Below, in pieces: positions 1-11,579 of a stretch of 64,000 nt of DNA. The notes under the pieces were generated by a model. The model was not told the origin of the DNA. It saw only the letters and a program-made list of their open reading frames with translations, and made no database searches. Every line of letters begins with the position of its first letter. The stretch's first letter is position 1. Position numbers and translations under genes: made by a program. The stretch comes from Agrostemma githago (taxonomy: Eukaryota; Streptophyta; Magnoliopsida; Caryophyllales; Caryophyllaceae): contig OY288256.1 of the NCBI GenBank assembly GCA_958450325.1, forward strand, positions 10,185,057 to 10,249,056. Reading direction: 5' to 3'.

Positions 1-1137
1 ATTAAAAAGTAATTTAAAATATTTTGGATCTTGGTGAAGGAGATAAAGGATAAACATAGTCTAACGTATGACACAATAAATAATTAACACGCGTCCATTG
101 TTCTTTATTCTTTAGAGAAGTTGAGAACAAAATTAGAGTAAATTAAAGTTTGAGGCGAATGTTAAGGACAAAGTATGGAGTGAAAAAATTAGTGAAAACG
201 TGGAGAGTAGTTTGAGACTAAGTTAGTGAAAAAATTGAGGTAGCGGAGTTTTAAAAGCGTGGAGAGTTTGATAAATAATGTTAGGAATGAATTGATAAAT
301 TTTGTCTAGTCATTAAAAACACAATGAATCAATGAGCATTATAAAAAGGGATTACGTACATTTATACTAGTCGTACTTGATTACGTAGAAATGTAGTGGT
401 AATGTGGAGTGAGTACTTATGCAGTGACACAGGTGCACTTTAGAGTGAGTGTATCTTGTGATTCTTGACCTTGGCAAATAAACAAAGAATTCCCCTGTAC
501 ACTGTACTGTAGTCTGTAGTAATAATCTTCTCTCTACAATCCCTGAATCTGGGACTGGGACTGGGACTGGGAGTAGTCCTATTTTCTTTGATTTTCCATT
601 AACCACCATTTTTGGAGGTATATTCTTTGTTACACAAGGCCACAAGGGGAAAGGGAATGGGAATGGGAAGGGGTTCAAAATTGTTAGTAACTTTTTGTTT
701 CTTTTATTAGTCTCTACTTTTGCATTTTGGCATACAACATTATTACTATAGCTCATAACAAAGTAAGTTTATTGTTCATTGTTCATTGTTCATCAAACTG
801 GAGTGGAGTGGAGTGGAGTATGTCACAACTCACACAAACCCACTTCCTATTTGATTCATTTTGTGTTTTATGAATGAATGAATACTGAATAGAGTCTTTC
901 TATGATCTGGGTTATTCCTGTAAAATGAAGTCATACTTTTCTTACAATATTTTTTGTGATCTGGGTTGGGAATCTTAGTGGTTGAATTTAATATTAGTCA
1001 CACAAAAATTGACACTTTTTGCCATAAAGTGTACTTGTTAAAGTTGAGATCTTTAGCTTTCTGACACTGTTTATTTGATTTCTTTAATCTAATCTGTAGG
1101 AAGTAATAATAGTGAAAGAAAGAAAGAAAGATAAACA
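1..1137 (+). promoter_or_regulatory. Upstream and 5' leader region of the AGPase large-subunit gene
   Basis: No convincing gene is seen here. The stretch must hold the promoter and 5' leader of the gene that starts at 1138. It is AT-rich and has several short tandem words: a GGGACT repeat near 549-570, a GGGAAT/GGGAAG run near 650-675, GTTCATT repeats near 771-792 and GAGTG repeats near 800-820. A CTGTAG acceptor-like site near 1094-1099, about 40 bases before the ATG, would fit a 5'UTR intron, but I cannot place a donor. No TATA box can be assigned with confidence. Confidence 0.4.
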
Positions 1138-4100
1138 ATGGAATCAAGTGCTGCAGTCTTAAACCCCAATACTTATAATGTAACAACAGCAACAGCAACA
1201 GCAACAGCAGCAGCAGGAAACAAACGTTTCTTAGGGGAGAGAATCACCCAATGTTTCAAAACCAAAGATCTAAGAGCTTCTTTTTCCAAGCATTTGAGGT
1301 CAGCTGATACAAATGCAACAAACATCACTAAACCTGGAGTTGCTTTCTCTCTTCTCACTTCTGATTTTAATCAAAATCTTAAACACTCTATGGTAACATC
1401 CTTTTATATATATGTATATGTCTCTTACTTACTTAAGGTTTTGTTTGTATCAAGTGATTTTTTTCATGTGTTTTTGATGCTATATTCATTTGCAGAAGTT
1501 TGAGCCTACATTATTTGAATCTCCAAAGGCAGACCCCAAAAATGTGGCTGCAATTATATTGGGTGGAGGTGCCGGAACTCGTTTGTTTCCTCTTACCAGC
1601 AGGAGGGCCAAGCCCGCGGTATGATAAACTTCCGACCTACTACGATTTATATTCAATCAACAAATAAGGCTAAACGGTTCACTAAATCGAATGCTTATGA
1701 GCCTATTTTTGCAAACTGACACTGTTTCCATGCTATTTTTATGACAAGTGATAACTTCTCTTAACATCCTGGTCAAAGAAATTGTGTTCAATATGACTGA
1801 TATAGATGCTATGGTTTGCAGGTTCCAATAGGAGGATGTTATAGGCTCATTGATGTTCCTATGAGCAACTGCATCAATAGTGGAATAAGAAAGATGTTCA
1901 TTCTTACTCAGTTTAATTCTTTCTCTCTCAATCGTCACCTTGCTCGAACATATAATTTTGGAGATGGTGTGAATCTTGGTGATGGGTTTGTCGAGGTAGG
2001 TGACTTAGACTACCATTCAGAGTCTGTTTTCACTGAAAATAAATGCCAGCTACCGTCCACCTTGCTCGTGGTTTAGAGCTAGTGTATGCATGGATAAAAA
2101 GAAACTAGCTAGAAATAATGTTGAGTGCTTTTACGTAGGTTCTGGCGGCTACTCAAACGCCTGGAGAGGCTGGAAAGAGATGGTTCCAGGGTACAGCTGA
2201 TGCAGTGAGACAGTTTTTCTGGGTGTTTGAGGTACTTGGTTGGTACCCTGTTAAAATTTCCAGAGAGACTTAAGCATCAGGATTGATCACTAAGAAAGAA
2301 CCTTTCAAATAATTTCTGTAGGATTTAAAGTACAAGGATGTGGAAAATATAATCATTTTATCTGGAGATCATCTTTACCGAATGGATTACATGGACTTTG
2401 TGCAGGTAATGCTCATTTTCAGTTTGATGAATGGGCATATTTGCTAAGTTGTTTGTGATTCATTCTAACTTATGTGCCATTCTCTATAACAGAAGCACAT
2501 TGACACCAATGCTGATATTACTGTTTCATGTATTCCCATGGATGACAGGTATACATTCTTGTTTTCGTGTTTTTGACACCATTGAAGATACTTGACTTAC
2601 ATGCGATAGTTTGTATTCATGTGAGATTTTCTATCATTTGCAGCCGTGCATCAGATTATGGGTTGATGAAGATTGACGAGACTGGAAGAATTGTCCACTT
2701 CGCAGAGAAACCCAAGGGACCTGATCTGCATGCTATGGTATAAAAACAAATATTTTTTTCCGTGATTTGTTTTTCGTTTTCCCTAAAAATTTATCTACAC
2801 AATGCGAAATCAATAATTTACAATGAATACTGGAAAACCCAATATAGAACAGCCTATCAAACATCTATATCTAAAATATCACAATATATTTCTCTATAAT
2901 GACTAGTAAAAATTAAGTCATTCTAAAATTTAATTTCATTGCTTACACAAAGCCCTATGAAAGCCGTGCATTTCCACGGGGCATAAGCTAACGTGTTATT
3001 AATCGCCAGTCTTGCATGTTACTGATCCCCATCCACCCCTTTGTTTTCTTATGATCATGTTTCTATATTTGTTGATGCAGCAAGTTGATACCACCCTTCT
3101 CGGACTGTCAGAGAATGAAGCCGCAGCAAACCCATATATTGCATCAATGGGTGTGTATGTTTTCAAAATTGATGTCCTCAGGGAGCTCCTAGATGGTAAG
3201 TATCCCTCAAGCAATGATTTCGGCTCTGAGATTATTCCTGCGGCTGTCGGAGAGCACAATGTCCAGGTGAACCAACTCTTACCTCTACAATGTCCCAATC
3301 CTATTTATTGTTTGTCATATATAGTCTGCCATAAATTCTTCTTGAAAATTGGATGATGCTTTCAGGCTTATTTGTTCAATGATTACTGGGAGGATATTGG
3401 AACCATAAAGTCTTTCTTTGATGCAAATTTAGCCCTCACAGAACAGGTCTGTTTTCTCTCATTCTATATATACATCTTACAGAAGGCGGCAAGGTCAAAA
3501 TGATTGCTTTACTGCATTGAAAGTTTCTCCCTGCATATGCATATCGTCTTGTTTCATAAAAATATGGTCAATTACTCCGTTGATTACTCCACTGTCAAGG
3601 TTGTAGTAATCTGATACTAGGAAAGTGTTTTTCTTTGAGCAGCCTCCCAAATTTCAATTTTATGACCCAAAGACACCTTTCTACACATCGGCCAGATTTC
3701 TGCCTCCTACTAAGGTAGATAAATGCAAGGTATGATCCTATCATTCAAAATTTCAAATTGTCCATGGCTTACTTCACAACAAACAAAAGTCTTCTTGTCA
3801 CCTTACTTTATGTTTTGATTGTTTAACTATTCTACCTGTCCATTTTCACAGATTGTGAATTCAATAATATCCCACGGTTGTTTTATACATGAGTGTAGTA
3901 TCGAACACTCCATAGTCGGAATTCGATCTCGATTAGAGTCAGGCGTGGAGTTTCAGGTGGGTCGTATACTCTTCTTCCAAAAGATATTGTACGTAGCTTC
4001 AGTACGTGTAAACTAAAAACTACCTTTTGATAACCAGGATGCTATGATGATGGGTGCCGATTACTATCAAACTGAATCAGAAATTGCATCCCTGCTTGCT

Positions 4101-4644
4101 GAGGGAAAGGTTCCCATTGGTGTTGGACAAAACACTAAAATTAGGTTTATCTTTCACTTCATTCATTTTTTTAATACTTGATACAGAATAGAGGAAGCCT
4201 TGATTGAAGGCTAGTGCGTGGTTGATGCACGGTCACTGTTACGATATCTTTTGATGTGGCAATGTGAACTTAGAGTTTACACTAAGACTTACTGAAAGTG
4301 TAAAGGAAAAGTTTGGTGCTGTATGTGTACTTTTATTGACTAACTTTGTATGTGTTATGTGTAGGAATTGCATTATTGATAAGAATGCAAAAATCGGAAG
4401 AGATGTGATTATTACAAACAAGGATGTAAGACGATCTAGTAACCTTTATTAGGCCATCCATTTTTTTTAAGTTCATCATTCTTTGTAACTACACTTTATT
4501 CTTATGCTGTTTTAAACGACTGACATACATAACATCCTCCAGGGAGTAGACGAAGCAGATAGACCAGGTGATGGTTTCTACATCAGGTCAGGCATCACTG
4601 TGATATTAAAGAACGCAACCATAAAAGACAGACTGGTGATTTAA
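1138..4644 (+). CDS. APL2: ADP-glucose pyrophosphorylase large subunit, 14 exons, intact
   Basis: Glucose-1-phosphate adenylyltransferase makes ADP-glucose from glucose-1-phosphate and ATP in plastids, the committed step of starch synthesis; large subunits mainly set allosteric control in the heterotetramer. Exons: 1138-1392, 1496-1618, 1822-1995, 2139-2231, 2322-2405, 2493-2548, 2644-2737, 3081-3266, 3366-3446, 3643-3729, 3852-3956, 4038-4144, 4365-4425, 4543-4644. All introns are GT-AG and the joined frame is open for 535 codons, close to the family length. The first 85 residues are Ser/Thr/Ala-rich, as in a transit peptide. Visible motifs are GGGAGTRLFPLTSRRAKPA (nucleotide loop), WFQGTADAVRQF, LSGDHLYRMDY, FAEKPKG, NDFGSEIIPA and the left-handed beta-helix C terminus (SIVGIRSRLESGV, NCIIDKNAKIGRDV). 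The ATG is the first in frame before the transit-like region. APL2-clade placement is inference from motif wording; the enzyme call is secure. Confidence 0.95.
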
Positions 4645-4863
4645 GATCGTGAAAATGCCATAGTAGCTGAAATCCGAGGGATAGTATGTATTTATGTTAA
4701 CAATAATCTCGGCATGCTTTAGAATTCCGATGTGAAACCATGAGTTTATTCCCTCATGTATATATTATAATAATAACAAAACTGAACTTAAGAGACTTAT
4801 TATCTCCTGCATAACCTAATGGTTCTCAATCAGTTGATGCTGGGTATTAGTAGTTCTTTTTGT
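4645..4863. other. Tail-to-tail intergenic spacer
   Basis: Only 219 bases separate the stop of the AGPase gene (4644) from the stop of the mannanase gene on the other strand (4864). The spacer must hold both 3'UTRs and polyadenylation signals. It is AT-rich, with AATAATAACAAA-like stretches near 4765-4780. No other feature is seen. Confidence 0.7.
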
Positions 4864-6080
4864 TCATTTCCCGAGACTTGACAATTTCCGCGACTCTTTA
4901 TAAATAATTTGAGCGAGGGACCCACTTTCTTTCAGCACAACATCATAGCCGTCTCGGTAATTGTCCATTCCCTGGGATAAGAGCTGCCAGAAGAGTCCGC
5001 TTGAGGCAGCTCCGCCCTTGCTGGCAGACGAGTAAATGTCGTGGTAGATGATACTGTAGAACTGATTTCTGTCAGCTTCGCTATAACCTTGCACTCTGTA
5101 CGATTTTCCAAACTCTGCAAATATGACTGGTTTCTTAATGATGTTCTGAGAATCCTCTATGTGTTGACGCACCCATTTCTTCAGGAATTGCAGCTGGGCA
5201 CTGCCTGGTACATTATTTAGCCTGCAATGAAAATGTTGTTTGGATCAGTTACTACTGTTTTTAACTGTATGTCTGTATGGAATAAATCTCCCTACTCAAG
5301 AGTTAAAGATGCATGGAAGTTACAAATGTTTGCGAGTAAATGCGAGGATTAGGATTTTTACCATTGATCTGGGTAAGAGTGGACGGTAACAAAATCAATA
5401 GCAGGGATCTGGTTGTTTGCAATGAAGTCTGTTCCGAATTGATAGTTGTACGGGTTGTTTTTCATCTTATCCGGTGTTGACCACCCGTAAAATCCTTCTG
5501 ACCCGATTTCCAGGAGATGGGCCGAGTCTATTGATTTCAAGTATGAAGCCATTTCATTAACCCAGCTCTGAAATGTGAAGAAGAGCACATCACTTGTGGA
5601 AAACCACTTTACCTAATAATCCTTGTAACAGAGTTTTATACTCGGATCCGTATTAAGAAGAAATAAATAAATAGTAGGTAGAATAAACCTGGAAGGTATT
5701 GCCAGATGAGTCAGAGGTACAATTAGGCTCATTGATGAGCTCCCAGGCCATAATTGTAGGATCATCTTTGTAAGCAACTCTAGTTATAGTATTCACTCTT
5801 GTTAGAACTGCCTGTTTGTTTCAAAGTAACATTTTTAACATACTAGAGTAAAGGACAAGGATAGAATCATATACAGTACGAGGTAACAATATTGAGATGA
5901 TTACCTTAACATTTTGTAGAATCCCTTGACAATAGGATTAGTGTAGAAGTCATCCACGGAAGATAAATTAGCCCAATTTACATATTGTTGTCTGCCTCCG
6001 TAAGCATTATTATTATTCACCAGGCTCAGTATCAACCTTATTTTGTACCTCTTTGCCTCCGATATCACAAAATCCAACCC
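4864..6080 (-). CDS. MAN: Mannanase exons 2-5 cluster
   Basis: Exons at 5905-6080, 5689-5811, 5362-5567 and 4864-5221 are separated by introns of 93-140 bases with GT-AG ends. They encode most of the GH5 barrel: SLVNNNNAYGG, KDDPTIMAWELINEP, LEIGSEGFYG, IDFVTVHSYPDQW, FAEFGKS and GGAASSGLFWQLL. Exons 3-5 are open and join in phase. Only the exon 2/3 junction breaks the frame. The stop at 4864 gives a C terminus of normal length. Confidence 0.9.
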
Positions 6081-6092
6081 CTTCATTTTCAA

Positions 6093-6516
6093 TCAACCAT
6101 TTACAATTATATTATATTTGCCCTCTCATATTAATTGAAAACCTATCGGAATATTTTTTTCAAAAATGGGAATTCAGTGAACAATAGAATATAAAATATT
6201 CTCACGATGAATATAAAAGACAATGAACGATATGGAGGGAGTACATGAGTACGAGATATAATGACTATTGGATTATGGGGTGATATTAACATTGTCTCAC
6301 ATAGGCAGTGTTACTGTTAGGCGAGGAGCCACACTTGGTGAAGCTGAGAACAAGACAGACAGCTAAGGTAGCCAAGGACCCCCATTTAATAATTATTTAA
6401 TGGAGATCAAGCATCCATTTTTCGGAGGTTAGCCAAGAAAACAGAGGACAGCAAGGAAAGCGAATTTGGTAAGTTCCTTGATGTGGTAAGAACGTATAGG
6501 TATTAGGTAACGATTA
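6093..6516. other. Intronic flank without recognised feature
   Basis: AT-rich sequence next to exon 2. A GGAGGGAGTACA word at 6234-6245 resembles one end of a Stowaway MITE, but no partner end is seen nearby. It may be partly original intron. Confidence 0.4.
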
Positions 6517-8330
6517 CTTTCACCAACAATTTTCTCTAAGTACTTCACGGGCCGGGCTTAGCAAACATGCCTCTTTGGAAGGCCCAAACCCGGACCATTC
6601 GGGCCACAACGATGGCTCGGGATTACTTTAATCATCTTGAAAAAATAGATATTTATTAGTACAATTAACCAGTTTTTAACTGAGCTTTTGACATGTAATC
6701 AAACCGACTAATAAAAATACTCATTTTTACTATTAATTTACTCGTACTTAATTAGACAACTAGAGTACATAATAATAACATGATAATATGATTTTTTTTT
6801 TTGAGGGAATAATATGATTAAGTTTACCTCAACTACACATTTCACACATAGTTTTGTTGTTGAATTTTTTTTTCTTATTATTATGGAGCAAACTAACATA
6901 CTCGGTTCCATAGTACAAATATATACTCCCTCCGATTTTTTATTATCTTCTCCTTTGGTTTTTGGGGAAGAAAATAAGAGTGTAGGAATGTGTGGTTCAA
7001 AATAAAAGAAAGAAGAGAGAGAAATATAAGGGTGATTCTAGACCACATGTTGATGGCCCAAAATAGAAATAGGGAAGAAAGGGTGTCAGCCCAATAAGAA
7101 AATAGGGAAGATAATAAAAAATCGGAGGGAGTACACTATATTAATGTTCGTGTATAATAATTGTGAACACATACAAAACATAGATTTCCATACAAAAATT
7201 GCACAACTTTTTTTTTATAAAAAAAATAGGTTTTTTTTTGGTTCAACGAAGAGCGCACTTAGTCGCAGTACCTAGTCATAACCACTGGGTCAAGACATAA
7301 AGTAAAAAAAATAGGTTTAATTGGGATTGAGAAACACATGAATTTTCACATATATTAAGTTTAAAACTTAAAAAACATATATTATGTGTGATATTTTTTT
7401 TTTAAAATTCGGCCCGGGTCGGGCCAAAGTTTAGGCTTTCAGATTGGCCCATAGATTGGGCTAATACGGAGAGCCAAACCCTTAAAAAAATCGGGCCGAG
7501 TCGGTTCCGAGTCGGAGTATTACTTTCACCCAACAATTTTCTCAAGTATTTCACAGGCCGGGCCGGGCTTAACAAACATGCCTCTTTGGAAGGCCCAAAC
7601 CCAGACCATTCGGGGTTTTCGGGCTTGCGGGCCCATTCGGGTCACAACAATTGCTCGGAATTACTTTGATATTTTTTTTATGTCATCTTGAAATAAAAGA
7701 TATTTATTACTCCGTAGTACAGTACAATTTAACCAACTTTTAACTGAGCTTTTGGCATGTAGTCAAACCGACTAATAAACATACTCATTTTTACTATTAA
7801 TTACTCGCAATTAATTAGACAACTAGAGTATATAATAATAAATTAATAATATGATTTATTAATACTAAGGAATAAGAACAAAGTTAACCTCAACTACACA
7901 TTTCACACATAGTTTTGATGTTGGAAAATTTTTCGTATTATTATGGGGCAAACTAACATACTCTGTTCCATAGTACAAATATATACACTATATTAATGTT
8001 TGTGTATAATAATTGTGAACACATACAAAACATAGATTTCCATACAAAAATTGTACAACTTTTTTTTTAAAAAAAATTAGGTTTAATTGGGATTGAGAAA
8101 CACATGAATTCTCACATAAAATAAGTTTAAAACTTAAAAAACATATATTATGTGTGATATTTTTTTAAAAATTGGGCCCGACCCGGGCCAAAGTTCGGGC
8201 TTTCAGATTGGCCCATACTCGGCCCTAAATTTATACTGGGCTTAGTTCGGACCGGCGGACCTTTTTGGGCCAACACGGCGGCCAAACTCTTTAAAAAATT
8301 TGGCCGGGTCGGGCTAGATCATTGTGCTTG
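6517..8330. repeat. Tandem duplication of a roughly 1-kb unit
   Basis: Copy 1 (about 6517-7516) and copy 2 (about 7517-8330) share long near-identical blocks. These are the GGGCCGGGCTTAGCAAACATG block (6548 and 7561), the TTTTAACTGAGCTTTTG block (6675 and 7738), TTCCATAGTACAAATATATA (6906 and 7967) and the AGGTTTAATTGGGATTGAGA block (7312 and 8079). Both contain GGGCCC/GGGTCGGGCC-rich segments. Copy 1 has the MITE at 6926-7131; copy 2 does not. Confidence 0.8.
6926..7131. mobile_element. Stowaway-type MITE with empty-site proof
   Basis: The element has terminal inverted repeats CTCCCTCCGATTTTTTAT / ATAAAAAATCGGAGGGAG and is flanked by TA on both sides (6924-6925, 7132-7133). The paralogous site in the second copy of the surrounding duplication (around 7978-7990) reads straight through with a single TA. 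The CTCCCTCCG end and TA TSD are those of Stowaway (Tc1/mariner) MITEs. Confidence 0.85.
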
Positions 8331-9309
8331 GGTCATTTGATCAGCTCTACTTCATATTATAAGTTAATGAAGAAGGTTTTCTACTACCTATATAAAAAGG
8401 GGAAGAAGTCAAGTGCACATAAAATTTGTGTAATTTTTCATGGACCAAATTGCTCCTCCACTTTGAAAATTTTACAATTACCATTAACTGTATTTTACTA
8501 CTTATCATTATATTATTTCATTTCATCAATCATCATTACTTCACTATATCTTACTATTATTGCTACTATTAAAAAAAGGGAGTAAAGATTTGCGTAAATT
8601 TTTATGCCACTTTTACTCTCCTAAGTTTTTGAAAATTATTCTTCTGTTTTTTACCCTCCTAAGTTTTTTATTTCTATATTTGTTATCTTAATAACTCGAC
8701 TTCTTAAACGGATTTGTAGGGTCCGACCTCGTGTTGAGTTAGAATACGGGTTTGATCAAATACAAATCTGGTATGTACAAGTTAGGTTATATTTATACGG
8801 GTCACGAATCGGATTAGGGTCATTAAAAATCAATATGAATATCGTACCTATTACTCCGTATATTCTTTAACTATCATACTTATACTTCAAATAATTATAA
8901 AATAAAGTTTCTCTGATTATAAAAGTAGTGTATATATAATTCAATAAAAAGAACGGATTGTATCAAATTTCGACCCGAAATGAACATATTAACAAATTAT
9001 ACATTATGATCATATACGAGTAATGTTGTAAACTACTTTCTCCGTTTTATTCATTTGTTTGTTTTTATATTCATTGTGTGGAATATTTTAATCAAATTGA
9101 GATATGAGCTAACATAATATATAGGTACATTAAATTATAACCGTAACAATTTGTGTCTCTTAAAAATAATGCATCTTTTAAGAAAATCTATGTTAATGCA
9201 AACCGGAATGACAATGCCCGAACAACGTCGGTCATCCCAACTAGTAATTAACAAAAAAGTGTTTTTGTGAGGTTGAGACTATAATTATTAATGGAGTAGT
9301 GTAGTTCAC
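8331..9309. other. Stretch without recognised feature
   Basis: AT-rich sequence with no ORF I can place in a family and no clear repeat ends. It includes a short pyrimidine-rich segment near 8600-8690. Confidence 0.4.
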
Positions 9310-9318
9310 TCCTACAAA

Positions 9319-9690
9319 ACAAGTTTCCCCTAGACTTAGGGACCTCGGTAGATATTTCATCCCTTGGACTATAGGCACACATAAAATAGATAAGACCCTT
9401 TGTGAGCTTGGTTCTAGCTAGTGTGAGCTCATGCCTTACTTGGTGTGTTGCAATCCACCGCCTATGACTTTGAAATTGGCGGGTCGTTCTCTAAAACGAC
9501 CATATTTAGAGAATATGCTCATCAAAGTAGGCAACTTTTTAATATCGTTGAATTCCTATTCCTTGACATGTTGGAGGATTCATACTCTCACTATTCTGGG
9601 TCGACCATTTGTATGCATCACGGATGCGGGGATAGACGTCAAGAAGGGGAAGTGGATGACAGGGGGCAGTAGGGTCGTCGTAAACATTTA
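9319..9690 (+). pseudogene. Athila/Tat-type Gypsy protease fragment, frameshifted
   Basis: Read across frames, the segment follows the plant Gypsy gag-pro order. P-R-L-R-D-L-G-x-x-x-I-P-x-T-I-G comes near 9325-9370, then the active-site block L-C-E-L-G-S-S (about 9400-9420), MPYLV, MTLKLAGRSLKRP, LIKVGNF, FLFLDMLEDS in another frame, and ILGRPF...AGIDVKKGK near 9590-9650. One TAG lies just after the active-site block and at least two frame changes occur. Reverse transcriptase is absent. It is a dead remnant. Confidence 0.75.
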
Positions 9691-9719
9691 GGATGGCCCT
9701 GAACGAAACTCTGATTTTG

Positions 9720-11092
9720 GGTTTTTATATTACGCATGTCTAATTTTTTTTCACAAATTGAAAGTGAATACTAAGTGATAAAAGTTAGAGGATACTAAGT
9801 GAATACTTAAATAAGGACGTGAGTGAAGAAACAATAAGAAACGGCAAAGAAATAAGTTGGAAAGCTCGAACGAATGCAAATCAAGAAGAAAGAGTGATCG
9901 CTAAACAAGAGTCAACTTCAAACCTGAATATCTTGAGTTTTATAATTTCGATCGAGGTTATTTAAGTGGCGTTGGAAATCTATTTCTCTTGGCTTTCCAA
10001 CAGTATATTACACGTTCAAATCCGAGAAGTAACGAAGAAACAACGAGCATTTTAAATTCATCGCGCAGTGTTGAGACACCCAAACCAGCCGGGACGGACC
10101 CAAACCGGTCAGAGCAGCATTGAACCGGTCGGGAGAGACCCGAACCGACCGGTTTGAAGCCGTTTTGTGAGATTTATATTTTTGGACTCCGTAACTTACC
10201 ATAACTCTTATTTTACGTGATATTCTAAGTTTGTTAGTTTTTCCTAATTATTTAGAAAATGAGGAGATGTAAGACTTCTTATTATTAGTATATTTACCCT
10301 CTTCAGGGTCAGTTGTAATTACGTTTTCATATTCTTTACTTTAGTTTAGACTTTTTATTAGCATCTAAATTCTTCTAGTTTGTAGCCATACTTTTAGATC
10401 TTTAATCTTTTAGTTCTACGTAATTGGTCTTTTTCTTATTTCCTTATTTTCATATTGTATTATGCTTAATTTTTTTATCGCTTCACCTTTAGTTTGAGTA
10501 GCTAAATAATTCATCTAGAGTTGAAGGTGATCTATGTTAATTGAATTGGGGATGTTAGCTTAATTATATATTTGATTGATCATTCATATGCCATTTCCTT
10601 ACTACTTGTCGTGTATCGATTTTTGCTAGTTTGAGACGTTGAACTAGTTGAATGTTTAGAAACCCGAACCTAAGATCGAAAGCCTGGTAAGGGTAGACTT
10701 ACAAGTAAGTGGGTAGGATAATCTAGTTAGTTGCGAGAGCCCATCAGAATCTATCTTAAGGTTGACAAAAGATCTGAAAGGTCATGTCTTTGCCCTGAAT
10801 AACTTTGATTGATTGAATGAATGATTAATTAGCTTTACCCAATTTAATTGCATAGTGAACCGAAAAGCCCTAGACCTCTTTAATATTGTTGAAACCTCGA
10901 TTAATTTACATTATTGTATTAGTTTAGATAAAAATCAAATAAACCGGAATTAAAATAGTTTAGAATCGACTATTAGATAATTAGCGATTTTCATTTCTCT
11001 CTTTGTGGATTTGACCCTTATCTACTTCTAACTATCTGTTAATTGTTCGTTAGCATTATTTTGATATAGGTGATACGACTTTAGCCTTGTCA
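9720..11092 (+). mobile_element. Probable solo LTR or LTR remnant
   Basis: Three traits match the LTRs of E2 and E3. A cluster of ACCGGTC palindromes lies at 10079-10156 and is followed at once by a TATA-like TTTATATT (10173-10180). The U5 word GTTGCGAGAGCCC occurs at about 10731, as in E2. The 3' end TACGACTTTAGCC...TCA resembles the E3 terminus TACGACTTCGGCTCACCA. The left end is uncertain; no partner LTR or TSD was found. Confidence 0.5.
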
Positions 11093-11159
11093 GACGGAGG
11101 TAGCATTAAAAATGAAAGAAGAAAGATTCCGTTGAGAATAAATAAATTTATGTATATTA

Positions 11160-11262
11160 ATGATTTTATAAAAAAATAGACAAGTGCTCAGATGGGGAAA
11201 TCGAACCCACACACACATGAACAAGACCATTAAACTCTAACCACTGAACCAAGATGATGCAA
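11160..11262 (-). mobile_element. tRNA-derived SINE-like element
   Basis: On the minus strand the segment has an A-box-like TTGGTTCAGTGGTTAGAG (about 11236-11253) and a B-box GGGTTCGATTTCC (about 11199-11211) with tRNA-like spacing, then a T/A-rich tail. It is not a tRNA gene: no cloverleaf with acceptor pairing can be drawn. Confidence 0.55.
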
Positions 11263-11307
11263 CTGCTAATAGAAAGCAATTCAAAGTAAATATATAGACT
11301 AAACTGT

Positions 11308-11440
11308 TTTTTTTTAATCGAAGCCCTCACAAAATGAGGCCCGTTTCAGCAGCCCACCTTGCCATCCCTCAAAGACGAGCCTGGGGGCAGTGTGACCGTT
11401 AGCAAGACTAACCAAACCAAAAATACAAAATTAGAGGAGT
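11308..11440 (-). mobile_element. Possible LINE 3' end
   Basis: On the minus strand the segment ends GGCTTCGATT followed by a run of A, much like the LINE tail at 14281-14295 (CTTTGATT plus A run). AGACTAA on both sides could be a short TSD. No coding sequence is retained. Confidence 0.35.
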
Positions 11441-11579
11441 CTTGCTATGCCTTTAATACCCTTGATTCTGCTCGTGCTATTGTGTAAGGATCTGTGCTCT
11501 TATTAAAAAACCCAGGTTTCTACTATAGTACAACAACAACGGATAATCACGACTAAGTAATGGTGTGGAGTTATAAGGG

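Noticed and set aside
4045..4460. Short ORFs on both strands over AGPase introns and exons (for example 3012-3356 plus, 2999-3298 minus)
   Set aside because: Exon read-through into introns or antisense shadows of the AGPase gene.
11160..11262. tRNA gene
   Set aside because: A- and B-boxes are present, but no acceptor stem or anticodon arm can be formed; a SINE fits better. The same holds near 51054, 55795 and 58905.
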